A DNA stretch of 35,101 bases from Desertihabitans aurantiacus (GCF_003344635.1 NZ_QPKK01000011.1:1-35101), one strand, 5' to 3'; shown: positions 16,437 through 23,806, numbered from the stretch's first letter. Made by a program: numbers and translations. Notes: generated from the letters alone by a model not told the origin.

Positions 16437-16444
16437 GGGCTGAC

Positions 16445-16468
16445 TACGCTTTCGACGTGCATCGAAAG
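16445..16468 (+). promoter_or_regulatory. Leaderless promoter and palindromic operator of the ArsR-type gene
   Basis: TACGCT (16445-16450, TAnnnT type) lies six bases before the GTG start. CTTTCGA (16449-16455) and TCGAAAG (16462-16468) form a perfect 7-bp inverted repeat around that start codon. A dimeric regulator bound here would block its own transcription or translation. Confidence 0.65.
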
Positions 16469-17443
16469 CTGGTCGAGTTCCGGCTGGGCTCCAGCGACCT
16501 CTCGGCCGTCCGGTTCGGCATCTCCCCTGGTCACGAGCTGGTGCACGCGATCCGCGTGCTGCTGCACCCGCAGACCGCCCCGCTGCACTGGGGCTGGTTC
16601 CGGACCCTGCCGAAGCCGCCGGCCGCACCCTTCCGGCTGATGGCGGTGGTCGCGGGCGCCGAGGGCTACCTGCCGGACTTCCTCACCGCCACCCCGTCGG
16701 GCGACATGACCCCGGAGGAGGAGGCGGCGCGGCTGCGGGAGGTGCCCGCCGAGCGGCTGCAGGTCGACCTGCACAAGCGGGTGCTGCGCTCCACCGGGAC
16801 GGTCCAGGACGAGCTGCGGAGTCTGCTCGCCGACCCCGACCGGGCGCGCGTCCGGATCGCCGCCGCCTGGCAGGAGGTGTGGGACGCCCTGCTGGCGCCG
16901 GTCTGGCCCCAGCTGCTCCGGCTGATGCGCGCCGACGTCGCGGTCCGCGCCCGCCGGATGAGCGATGCCGGGCTCGCCGAGATGGCCAGCACCCTGCACT
17001 CGACGGTCAGCTGGGACGACGAGGTGGTGCAGGTGCAGATGCGCGCCCACGAGGAGGTGGTCGACTGCGGCGGCACCGGGCTGGTGCTGGTGCCCTCGGT
17101 GATGATGAACCCGCGCGGCTGCTCGGTGCTCACCGAGAAACCCGCCCAGCCGACGATCTTCTACCCCGCGCACGGGGTGTCGGAGACCTGGCACCGTGAC
17201 GGCGCCGACGCGCTGGCAGCGCTCACCGCGCTGCTCGGGGCGGCGCGGGCACAGCTGGTGCTCGAGCTGCAGCAGCCGCTGTCGACCTCGGAGTGCGCGC
17301 GGCTGACCGACCTGGCGGTCTCCACCGCCTCCCACCACCTCAGCGTGCTGCGCGACGCCGGTCTGGTCGACAGCCGGCGCACCGGGGGGCGCGTCCTGCA
17401 CACCCGGACGCCGCTGGGTGAGGCGCTAGCCGGGGTGGGCTGA
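16457..17443 (+). CDS. ArsR-like transcriptional regulator with DUF5937-type N-terminal domain
   Basis: A 328-residue regulator. The first about 240 residues (HRKLVEFRLGSSDLSAVRFG onward, with FGISPGHELVHAIRVLLHP) match the actinobacterial DUF5937 region. The C-terminal 80 residues form an ArsR winged helix: LLGAARAQLVLELQQPLSTS, then ARLTDLAVSTASHHLSVLRD and AGLVDSRRTGGRVLHTRT. It lacks an obvious Cys-rich metal site, so a metal effector is unlikely. I chose the GTG at 16457 because the family begins here and a TAnnnT box plus a palindrome sit on it; the longer frame upstream would run into the cupin gene on the other strand. It is divergent from the cupin-YCII operon, its probable target. 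Confidence 0.82.
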   Translation: MHRKLVEFRLGSSDLSAVRFGISPGHELVHAIRVLLHPQTAPLHWGWFRTLPKPPAAPFRLMAVVAGAEGYLPDFLTATPSGDMTPEEEAARLREVPAERLQVDLHKRVLRSTGTVQDELRSLLADPDRARVRIAAAWQEVWDALLAPVWPQLLRLMRADVAVRARRMSDAGLAEMASTLHSTVSWDDEVVQVQMRAHEEVVDCGGTGLVLVPSVMMNPRGCSVLTEKPAQPTIFYPAHGVSETWHRDGADALAALTALLGAARAQLVLELQQPLSTSECARLTDLAVSTASHHLSVLRDAGLVDSRRTGGRVLHTRTPLGEALAGVG

Positions 17444-17483
17444 ACCCGCTCGCGCCGACCGGTCCGCCGGGTGAAGATGGGGT

Positions 17484-17870
17484 ATGCCCCACGCGATCCG
17501 ACTGGTGACCTACGTCGACCCCGACGAGAGGACCAGCCCCACCTGCTTCTCGGTCTCGGCCCGCCTCGAGGCGGTGCTCGACACCGGTGATCAGGTGGTG
17601 CTGCTCGACGACCGCGGCTGGGGTGGTGGCGGCTGGAGGCGCGTGCCCGTCGAGGAGATGGAGGAGACGGCCCGGACGGTCGTCGGACCGGACGAGCCGG
17701 CGCCGGGCGACACGGAGGAGCAGGGGGTGGCGATGTACTGGGCGATGCTCTCGCGCACGCTCACCGCCGCCGGCGCCCCCACCGACCCGGACGTCCTGCG
17801 CCGGCTGCCGCACGACGTGGTCCTCGCCGCGGACGTCCGCCGCCTGATGGACGGCGGGCACGGTGGCTGA
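17484..17870 (+). CDS. Conserved hypothetical actinobacterial protein
   Basis: A 128-residue acidic protein without signal peptide or membrane segment. Recognisable blocks are VVLLDDRGWGGGGWRRV, EEMEETARTVVGPDEP and RRLPHDVVLAADVRRL. It looks like a small conserved actinobacterial family, but I recognise no domain or function. The last eight bases overlap the start of the downstream YjbR-like gene, so the two are co-transcribed and probably translationally coupled. The Gly/Trp-rich turn at about residues 45-52 is the most distinctive part. Confidence 0.7.
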   Translation: MPHAIRLVTYVDPDERTSPTCFSVSARLEAVLDTGDQVVLLDDRGWGGGGWRRVPVEEMEETARTVVGPDEPAPGDTEEQGVAMYWAMLSRTLTAAGAPTDPDVLRRLPHDVVLAADVRRLMDGGHGG

Positions 17871-18282
17871 GGACCGGCCGGCCACGGTGGAGGACCTCCG
17901 CCGCTGCGCCGGGGCGATGCCGCACGTGACGGTGCAGCGTGCGGACACCGACCGCCCCGTCTACCAGGTGGGTGGGAAGTCCTTCGTGTTCTTCCGCACC
18001 CCGAGCCCCGACGCCGTCGACCCGGAGACGGGTGAGCGCTACGACGACGTCATCGTGCTGTGGGTGGCCTCGGAGGAGGAGAAGCAGGTGCTGCTCGCCC
18101 AGCCCGGCACGCCGCTGTTCACCACCCCGCACTTCGACGGCCACCGCTCGGTGCTGCTGCGCGGATGCGATGTCGGCCGGTTCAGCCGGCAGGAGGTGTT
18201 CGAGCTGGTCGCCGACGCCTGGCTCTCCCAGGCCTCCAGGCGGCGCGCCCGCGCCTGGCTCGACCAGCAGGGCCTCCGCTGA
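17863..18282 (+). CDS. MmcQ/YjbR family protein
   Basis: A 139-residue YjbR-type protein, a small alpha-beta fold related to DNA-binding domains but of unproven function. Family features include an N-terminal helix ending MPHVTV, a VGGKSFVFFRTP strand pair, a VLWVASEEEKQVLLAQPG segment, a FFTT-like strand (LFTTPHFDGHRSVLLRG) and a C-terminal helix RRRARAWLDQQ. The GTG start overlaps the upstream gene by eight bases. Downstream lies the palindromic repeat array. It is often annotated as DNA-binding, but direct evidence is weak. Confidence 0.82.
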   Translation: MAEDRPATVEDLRRCAGAMPHVTVQRADTDRPVYQVGGKSFVFFRTPSPDAVDPETGERYDDVIVLWVASEEEKQVLLAQPGTPLFTTPHFDGHRSVLLRGCDVGRFSRQEVFELVADAWLSQASRRRARAWLDQQGLR

Positions 18283-18300
18283 CGGCGGACCGTCCGCTCG

Positions 18301-18568
18301 CCCTTCGACAGGCTCAGGGCGCTGGGGTCGACTCCGCGGAGAGGGTGACCACAACGGGCTGAGCCTGTCGAAGCCCGAGCCTTCCCGCCCTTCGACAAGC
18401 TCAGGGCGCTGGGGTCGACTCCGCGGAGAGGGTGACCACAACGGGCTGAGCCTGTCGAAGCCCGAGCGTTCCCGCCCTTCGACAGGCTCAGGGCGCTGGG
18501 GTCGGGTCCACGCGGATCGGAACGGTCCGACTGACGCCACCCCAACGGGCTGAGCCTGTCGAAGCCCG
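18301..18568. repeat. Array of three palindromic (REP-like) units
   Basis: Each unit has a left arm (CCCTTCGACAGGCTCAGGGCG type; 18301-18321, 18388-18408, 18475-18495) and a complementary right arm (GGGCTGAGCCTGTCGAAGCC core; 18355-18377, 18442-18464, 18546-18568). The period is 87 bp, and units 1 and 2 are nearly identical inside (one arm base differs), with an inner palindrome CTCCGCGGAG. Unit 3 keeps the arms but has a different interior. The array separates the convergent YjbR and EamA genes and could end both transcripts. The arm sequence resembles a repeat widespread in high-GC bacteria. Confidence 0.85.
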
Positions 18569-18579
18569 GGCCCGGACGC

Positions 18580-19611
18580 TCAGACGCCGGTGGCTGAGCG
18601 TTCCTCCACCAGGGACGACCGGGTCGACCTGGCGCGAAGGCGGCGGGCCGAGAGCACCTCGTCCAGCTTCACCGCCACCACGCCCAGCATGATCACCGCC
18701 CCGCCGACCAGCTGACCCCCGGTCGGCAGCTGCCCGACGAACAGCCACGCCACCGCGACGGCGAAGACCACCTCGAACAGCCCCACGAACGAGGCGAGCG
18801 GGGCGCCGAGCCGTCGGGTCGCTGCGATGCCGGTGGCGTAGGCGAGCGCGGCGGCCACCAGCGAGATGCCCAGCAGCGGCACCAGCGGGCTGGTCGCGAC
18901 CCCCACCAGCACCACCGGCTCCGACGACCAGGCGAACGGCAGCAGCCCGACCGCGCCGACCGCGCCGAGCACCACGGCCGCGCTCAGCAGTCCGCCGGCG
19001 GCCAGCACCAGCGGCGGCAGCCCGTCGTCGGTGCGTCCCGACATCAGGAAGTAGGCCGCGAGGGTCACCGCCGCCCCCAGCCCGAACAGGACGCCGACCG
19101 GGTCGAGCCGCATCCCGGCGAAGACGTCGAGGACCAGCACCAGACCGCCCATCGCCACGCCTGCGCCGGCCAGCCGCAGCCACCCCGGACGCCGGCGGGT
19201 GCGCGCCCACACCAGGGCGACGATGAGCACCGGCGCGGTGTACTCCAGCAGCAGCGCCACCCCGACCGAGAGCCGGCTGACGGCGTAGAAGTAGCAGAGC
19301 TGGCAGGCAGCCATGGTGACCGCGCCGTAGAGGACGATCCGCGGCCAGCGGGTGCGCAGCAGCCCGAACCGGCCGCGCAGCTGCCACAGCGCCGGCCCGA
19401 GCAGGGCCAGCCCGCCGAGGGCGAGCCGGACGGTGACCAGGGCACCGGGCGTCCAGCCGCTGGCCAGCAGCGCGGCGGCGAAGGCGCCGGAGGTGGAGAA
19501 CGCGGCGGCGGAGAGGACGGCGAGCAGCGCACCGGCGCTGGCCGGGCTCGGACGGTGGAGCGCCCGGGCTCCGGGGACGGTGCCGACGTCGGGCAGGGGC
19601 ACAGCACTCAC
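18580..19611 (-). CDS. EamA/DMT-family metabolite exporter
   Basis: A 343-residue inner-membrane transporter of the drug/metabolite superfamily, with two EamA halves and about ten membrane helices. The first half starts at PASAGALLAVLSAAAFSTSGAFA; the second ends at GGQLVGGAVIMLGVVAVKL. LEYTAPVLI and AYATGIAATRRLGAPLASFVGL are typical loop and helix-end sequences of the family. The GTG at 19611 has a strong GGAGGTGACC ribosome site; a longer frame to 19644 would include that site. It is divergent from a CGNR-type regulator, and the gap carries a clear promoter flanked by three copies of a 9-base motif. Substrate unknown; relatives export amino acids or purines. Confidence 0.9.
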   Translation of the reverse strand: MSAVPLPDVGTVPGARALHRPSPASAGALLAVLSAAAFSTSGAFAAALLASGWTPGALVTVRLALGGLALLGPALWQLRGRFGLLRTRWPRIVLYGAVTMAACQLCYFYAVSRLSVGVALLLEYTAPVLIVALVWARTRRRPGWLRLAGAGVAMGGLVLVLDVFAGMRLDPVGVLFGLGAAVTLAAYFLMSGRTDDGLPPLVLAAGGLLSAAVVLGAVGAVGLLPFAWSSEPVVLVGVATSPLVPLLGISLVAAALAYATGIAATRRLGAPLASFVGLFEVVFAVAVAWLFVGQLPTGGQLVGGAVIMLGVVAVKLDEVLSARRLRARSTRSSLVEERSATGV

Positions 19612-19667
19612 CAGGTCACCTCCACGATCCGGACCGGGCCCCACCAGCCGACGCGCAACCGCCCGGC

Positions 19668-19743
19668 GTCAGGAGCCAAAGGAGTCATGCTCCTGACACT
19701 AGAATGCTCGGACGTCATGGGTCAACGGTGCTTCGCTCCTGAC
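19668..19743 (-). promoter_or_regulatory. EamA promoter framed by three operator-like 9-mers
   Basis: On the minus strand, TTGACC (19720-19725) and TAGTGT (19696-19701) form a -35/-10 pair with 18-bp spacing. GTCAGGAGC occurs at 19668-19676 and, inverted as GCTCCTGAC, at 19689-19697 (over the -10) and 19735-19743 (behind the -35). The 21-bp offset between the first two starts places them on one face of the helix. The pattern suits a repressor such as the divergent CGNR protein. Confidence 0.7.
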
Positions 19744-19854
19744 GAGTGCGCCGCGGGTGGGCTGCGTCACGGCGCTGGTGGCGGGGCGCGGTCGCGCTAG
19801 CCTCGGGAGGCGTCCGGAACGAGCAGCACGACCGATGAGCGGGGGAGGGGAGCC

Positions 19855-20397
19855 GTGGCGATCTTCGCGGCCGACACCGAGGTGGCGCTGGCCTGCGCGG
19901 CCGACCTCATCACCACCGCCGGCGACCCCGACACCCTGAGCACGCTCGACGAGCTGACCGACTTCGTCCGACGCTGGCAGTACACCGGCCGCGTCACCCG
20001 CACCCGGGCCGAGCTGGACGAGGTCCGTGCCCTGCGCCCGGTGCTGCGCGAGCTGTGGGAGGCCGAGGAGGACGACGCGGTGGCGCTGACCAACCGGCTG
20101 CTCGCCGAGGCCGGGGCCACCCCGCAGCTGGTCCGCCACGACAGCTGGAGCTGGCACCTGCACGCCACCACCCCCGACGCGCCGCTGGCCACCCGGATAG
20201 CGGTGGAGACGGCGATGGCGTTCACCGACGTCATCCGCAGCGGTGAGCTGTCCCGGCTGCGCACCTGCTCCGGTCAGGGCTGCGACGACCCCGTGCTCGA
20301 CCTCAGCAAGAACCGCTCCCGGCTCTACTGCGACACCAGCTGCGCCAACCGGACGCACGTGGCGGCCTACCGCGCACGCCAGGCCGGCACCGCCTGA
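19855..20397 (+). CDS. CGNR zinc-finger transcriptional regulator
   Basis: A 180-residue regulator with an N-terminal ABATE-like stress-sensing domain (about residues 10-125) and a C-terminal CGNR-type zinc finger: CSGQGC, then DLSKNRSRLYCDTSCANR and AAYRARQ. The usual Cys-Gly-Asn-Arg is Cys-Ala-Asn-Arg here, but all Cys ligands remain. The GTG start has a G-rich ribosome site (GGGGGAGGGGAG), and TAGCCT at 19798-19803 may be its -10. It is divergent from the EamA exporter, a common regulator-transporter pairing, and sits 39 bp before the MscS gene on the same strand. It likely controls the exporter; the effector is unknown. Confidence 0.87.
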   Translation: MAIFAADTEVALACAADLITTAGDPDTLSTLDELTDFVRRWQYTGRVTRTRAELDEVRALRPVLRELWEAEEDDAVALTNRLLAEAGATPQLVRHDSWSWHLHATTPDAPLATRIAVETAMAFTDVIRSGELSRLRTCSGQGCDDPVLDLSKNRSRLYCDTSCANRTHVAAYRARQAGTA

Positions 20398-20436
20398 GAC
20401 CCTTCCCCCTCCCCGTCCACCCGAGAGGAGACGCCT

Positions 20437-21330
20437 GTGCCCCCGATCCCCCAGGCCCTCAACCTGGTCTGGCCCGACACCGCCATCACCATCGCCGTGA
20501 TCCTCCTCGCCGCGGTGGTGGTGCGGCTGCTGCTGGCCCGGGCCATCACCCGGATCGTCGCGGCTGCGGTCAGCCGCAGCGAGCGGCACACGCTGAAGTC
20601 GCCGGGCGGCCGGCTGCTCAAGCACACCACCGGCATCGGCAGCGAGCGCTACAAGCAGCGCGCCGAGACCCTGGGCTCGCTGCTGCGCAGCGTCAGCACC
20701 GCGCTCATCGTGGTGCTGACCGTGCTCACCATCATGAGCGAGGTCGGGCTGCCGCTCGGGCCGCTGCTGGCCTCGGCGGGGATCGGCGGCATCGCGCTCG
20801 GCTTCGGCGCCCAGAGCCTGGTCAAGGACTACTTCGCCGGCATCTTCATGATCATCGAGGACCAGTACGGGGTGGGCGACTTCATCGACACCGGTGAGGC
20901 GACCGGCACGGTGGAGGAGGTCACCCTGCGGGTGACCCGGCTGCGTGATGCGACCGGCGTCGTCTGGTACGTCCGCAACGGCGAGATCGTCCGGATCGGC
21001 AACCAGTCGCAGGGCTGGTCGACCGCGATCGTCGACATCCCGGTGGCCTCCACCGAGGACCCGGCCCGCGTGATCGAGCTGCTCCGCGGCGCCGTCGCCG
21101 ACGTCGCCCGGGAGGAGCAGTTCGCCGAGGACATCATCGAGGACCCGGCCGTGGTGGGGGTCGACTCCATCGTCGGCAACACCATGACGATCCGGATCCT
21201 GGGCAAGACCAAGACCAACGCGCAGTGGGCCCTGCAGCGGGAGATCCTCGAGCGCTGCCAGACCACGCTCGCCGCCGCCGGCGTCAAGGGGCCGCCGGTC
21301 GTCCCGGGCGCCCCCCTCCCCGCGGTGTGA
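20437..21330 (+). CDS. MscS-family mechanosensitive ion channel
   Basis: A 297-residue small-conductance mechanosensitive channel that opens under membrane tension during osmotic downshock. It has three membrane segments (about residues 12-35, 83-105 and 110-140). The last is the pore helix with ASAGIGGIALGFGAQSLVKD, close to the MscS signature (Gly/Ala-packed pore, then the QxLVKD kink). The cytoplasmic beta domain follows (YGVGDFIDTG, GTVEEVTLRVTRLRDATG), then the alpha-beta C-terminal domain to about residue 280. A GAGAGGAG ribosome site precedes the GTG. It probably shares a transcript with the upstream CGNR gene. No feature suggests loss of function. Confidence 0.92.
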   Translation: MPPIPQALNLVWPDTAITIAVILLAAVVVRLLLARAITRIVAAAVSRSERHTLKSPGGRLLKHTTGIGSERYKQRAETLGSLLRSVSTALIVVLTVLTIMSEVGLPLGPLLASAGIGGIALGFGAQSLVKDYFAGIFMIIEDQYGVGDFIDTGEATGTVEEVTLRVTRLRDATGVVWYVRNGEIVRIGNQSQGWSTAIVDIPVASTEDPARVIELLRGAVADVAREEQFAEDIIEDPAVVGVDSIVGNTMTIRILGKTKTNAQWALQREILERCQTTLAAAGVKGPPVVPGAPLPAV

Positions 21331-21378
21331 CGAACTTGACGAATCGGCGGCTCCGGCCGCGTCCACGCGTGGGCCGTG

Positions 21379-21408
21379 TCGACAGCGGAAGTGCGGATCG
21401 GTTAGTGT
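21379..21408 (+). promoter_or_regulatory. Promoter of the candidate small RNA
   Basis: TCGACA (21379-21384) and TAGTGT (21403-21408) are a good -35/-10 pair with 18-bp spacing. The same -10 hexamer is used at the EamA promoter. No coding frame starts downstream; instead a structured segment begins about seven bases after the -10. Confidence 0.6.
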
Positions 21409-21414
21409 CATGCC

Positions 21415-21510
21415 TGTCGGATCCGTCTATCCCCCGAGGACGGATCCGACCTTGACTTTCTTGACAGGTTCGACGCCGGTGCGGCTCTCCGCACCGGCGT
21501 CGTCCTGTTC
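21415..21510 (+). ncRNA. Candidate structured small RNA
   Basis: A roughly 95-base RNA is predicted between the convergent MscS and DinB genes. It would start with a perfect 11-bp stem (21416-21426 with 21440-21450) whose 13-base loop contains CCCCC. A single-stranded U-rich linker follows, then a 14-bp terminator-like stem with a CTCT loop (21471-21484 with 21489-21502). CCTGTC (21413-21418) can alternatively pair with GACAGG (21463-21468). The C-rich loop could pair with G-rich ribosome sites, as proposed for actinobacterial 6C RNA, but only one C-rich loop is present, so it is not a clear 6C match. It could also be simply the terminator of MscS. Confidence 0.5.
21471..21502. terminator. 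Terminator hairpin between MscS and DinB genes
   Basis: A perfect 14-bp stem closed by a CTCT tetraloop, followed on the plus strand by a moderately T-containing TCCTGTTCC. It can end MscS or small-RNA transcription and, from the other side, the DinB gene, whose stop is at 21528. Confidence 0.75.
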
Positions 21511-21527
21511 CTGGCGCAGGTCGCCCC

Positions 21528-22118
21528 TCAGGCTCCGGACGGCGTCCAGGGGGTGAACCAGTCGCTGGCGGGCCAGCCGTCACGGGTGCCCATGAGCTGG
21601 TACATGGTGGCACCGTCGATGCTCTCGCGGATGAGGTCGGCGTGACCGGCGTGCCGGCCCACCTCCTGCACCAGGTGGAGCAGCACCCAGCGCACCGACC
21701 AGCCGTCGACCCCCTGGGGCCACCACGGTGCGTCGTCGGGGACCGGGACGAACGCGTCCAGGTCGAGGGTCGGGACGACCTCACGGACCCGCCGGCCGAG
21801 CTCGTCGAGCCGGGCGTCCCAGCTCTCCGCGGTGTCGGTCTCGCCGACGAGGAAGTCGCTGCCGTAGTCCTCCGCGGTCTGCTCGGCGTCCCCGGCGAAG
21901 CGCCCGGGGGCGGCCTCGGCGCGCTGCAGCCAGCCCAGCGCGGTGGCGTGCGCGTGCGACATCAGCCCGCCGATGCTGAGCGTGGAGGCCGTCGGGGTGG
22001 CGCGCAGCTGCTCGGGGGTCAGCCCGAAGCCGGCGTTGCGGATGCCGTCGAGCTGGGCGACGACGTAGTCGGCGAGCAGGGTGTGCTCGGAGCTGCTGGG
22101 AGCGACGGTGCCGGGCAT
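21528..22118 (-). CDS. DinB/DUF664 family protein
   Basis: A 196-residue four-helix-bundle protein of the DinB superfamily, DUF664 branch; actinobacterial relatives include mycothiol-dependent S-transferases acting on thiols or toxic electrophiles. Family features are TASTLSIGGLMSHAHATALGW (helix with a His metal ligand) and SVRWVLLHLVQEVGRHAGHADLIRE (the second His cluster), plus a Trp-rich end. Conserved His residues suggest a bound divalent metal. GAGAGGAC precedes the ATG. It lies 75 bp downstream of the fucosidase on the same strand, possibly co-transcribed, with no obvious functional link. Confidence 0.85.
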   Translation of the reverse strand: MPGTVAPSSSEHTLLADYVVAQLDGIRNAGFGLTPEQLRATPTASTLSIGGLMSHAHATALGWLQRAEAAPGRFAGDAEQTAEDYGSDFLVGETDTAESWDARLDELGRRVREVVPTLDLDAFVPVPDDAPWWPQGVDGWSVRWVLLHLVQEVGRHAGHADLIRESIDGATMYQLMGTRDGWPASDWFTPWTPSGA

Positions 22119-22193
22119 GGTCGGGGTCCTCTCTGTCGGTGATGACCCCAGTCCACACCCGGTTCCGGCCAGTTCCTGTCCGCTAGCCCCGGC

Positions 22194-23471
22194 TCACTGC
22201 AGGAAGATCTCCACCACCGGCAGCGCGACCTGCGGCGGGCGGATCGGCAGGGTGAGGGTGACGGTGCCCGCCGGCTGGCCGCCCATCGAGGTGTTCTGCG
22301 CCACCTGGTCCGGGTCGGCCTCGGCGAAGGCGATCTCCGAGGCGTCGTTCATCAGCTGGGCGTAGGCCACCTTCCCGGCGAGCCCGGGCAGGTGCACGTG
22401 CCGCATCGGCCAGGCCAGCAGGTGCAGGTAGAGCCGGTCGCCGCGCTGGGTGTAGACCGCTCCGGGCGGCGGGGTGAACTCCGACGGCCCGGCGCCGTAG
22501 ATGGACGCGGAGTGCAGGTCCATCCACTGCCCGATCTCGGCCAGCCGGGCGACGTCCGGCGGGTCGATCTCGCCGCGGCCGTTGGGGCCGACGTTGAGCA
22601 GCAGGTTGCCGCCCTTGGACACGCCGTCGACGAGCATCCGGATCAGCAGGTCGACCGGCTTGGCGTCGAGGTTGTCCCGGTCGTAGCCCCAGCTGCCGTT
22701 GATGGTCTGGCAGGCCTCCCACACCACCGGCTCGCCGTCGCGCAGCATCGGCCCCGACGGCTGGTACTGCTCCGGCGTGACGAGGTCGCCGGGGATGTCG
22801 AGGCGGTCGTTGACGATGATCCCCGGCTGCAGCTCCCGCGTCATCGCCATCAGCTCCTCCGATCCCCACGCCTCGCGACCCTTCCCCGGGAAGCGGAAGG
22901 CCGGCGGACGGCCGTCGGGGTAGGAGAAGTCGTAGAACAGGTAGGAGATCTCGCCGTAGCTCGTCAGCAGCTCGCGCACCTGGCCGTGCAGGTACTCCCG
23001 GTACCTCGCGATGTCGCGGCCCTCGTTGAGCTTCTCCGCGTCCGGGTGGTCGCGCAGCGGGTGCACGTCGTCGATCGGGAAGTCCGGGTGGTGCCAGTCG
23101 ATCACCGAGTGGTAGAAGCCGACCTTGAGCCCCGCACCGCGCACCGCCTCGACGAACTCCGCGACCAGATCACGTCCGGCCGGCGTGTTGGTGGCCTTGT
23201 AGTCGGTGAGCGCGGAGTCCCACAGGCAGAAACCCTCGTGGTGCTTGGTGGTGAGCACGACGTACTTCATCCCAGCACCCTTGGCGGCCTCGGCCCACTT
23301 CACCGGGTCGTAGCGGTCCACCAGGAACCGCTCGGCGTACTTCTCGTAGCGCTCGGGCTCGATCCGCTCCCGGTTCTGCACCCACTCGTGCCGTGCCAGC
23401 AGGCTGTACAGCCCCCAGTGCACGAACATGCCGAAACGGTCGTGGGTGAACCACTGCTGGTCCTCGGGCAT
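22194..23471 (-). CDS. GH29 alpha-L-fucosidase (cytoplasmic)
   Basis: A 425-residue glycoside hydrolase family 29 enzyme that releases terminal alpha-L-fucose by a retaining mechanism. Core features are WFTHDRFGMFVHWGLYSLLARHEW, KYVVLTTKHHEGFCLWDS (His77-His78 of the active site) and Asp181 in YLFYDFSY at the nucleophile position. NLLLNVGPNGRGEI and a C-terminal beta domain complete it. There is no signal peptide, so it acts inside the cell on imported sugars. The ATG at 23471 begins the family N-terminus and has GAGAGGA about ten bases upstream; a longer frame to 23531 lacks support. It is divergent from a sugar ABC importer, its probable supplier. The acid/base residue was not identified with certainty. 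Confidence 0.9.
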   Translation of the reverse strand: MPEDQQWFTHDRFGMFVHWGLYSLLARHEWVQNRERIEPERYEKYAERFLVDRYDPVKWAEAAKGAGMKYVVLTTKHHEGFCLWDSALTDYKATNTPAGRDLVAEFVEAVRGAGLKVGFYHSVIDWHHPDFPIDDVHPLRDHPDAEKLNEGRDIARYREYLHGQVRELLTSYGEISYLFYDFSYPDGRPPAFRFPGKGREAWGSEELMAMTRELQPGIIVNDRLDIPGDLVTPEQYQPSGPMLRDGEPVVWEACQTINGSWGYDRDNLDAKPVDLLIRMLVDGVSKGGNLLLNVGPNGRGEIDPPDVARLAEIGQWMDLHSASIYGAGPSEFTPPPGAVYTQRGDRLYLHLLAWPMRHVHLPGLAGKVAYAQLMNDASEIAFAEADPDQVAQNTSMGGQPAGTVTLTLPIRPPQVALPVVEIFLQ

Positions 23472-23806
23472 CGATGCCAGTCCTCTCACGGCGCCAGGCC
23501 GGCGATCCGATCGAGCGGACGCCAGCGCCAAGTCATCGGATCACTTTCGGGTGGTCGTCATGCTGGCACGTCGTCCGGGCGTCGTCCAGACCCCACCGGC
23601 GCCTTTCCCGGACGCCGTTCGGGGCCGTGCGAAGCCAGAGGCGTCTGCACTGATGACGGCGCGGTCGACTACCGGTCGCGCGTGGGGACCACCCCCATCG
23701 TGCTGCCCAGAACTTCTCACCACAAGTGGTTGATCTTTCCGGGCAAACATCAGATGCTTCCAGGCAAAGGTCGGAGCGGTCCGACCCTGGCCACAAGGAA
23801 GTGCCC
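23472..23806. promoter_or_regulatory. Divergent control region of fucosidase and sugar importer
   Basis: A 335-bp gap. On the importer side, TTCCGGGCAAA (23737-23747) and TTCCAGGCAAA (23758-23768) are direct repeats exactly 21 bp apart, preceded by the palindrome ACCAC-AA-GTGGT (23719-23730). A 7-bp hairpin GGTCGGA/TCCGACC (23769-23786) lies before the ribosome site AAGGAAG. On the fucosidase side, GATCCGAT (23504-23511) and ATCGGATC (23535-23542) form an inverted repeat. No regulator gene lies nearby. The middle (about 23560-23700) shows nothing I can name. Confidence 0.55.

Noticed and set aside
16375-16440. True H-type pseudoknot before the cupin gene
   Set aside because: The strand order fits, but a one-base loop cannot span an 8-bp stem, so alternative hairpins are the better reading.
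18301-18568. CRISPR array
   Set aside because: Units are palindromic with near-identical interiors rather than unique spacers, and no cas genes are present.
21415-21510. Firm assignment as actinobacterial 6C RNA
   Set aside because: That family has two C-rich hairpin loops; here only one loop is C-rich, with five C in a row.
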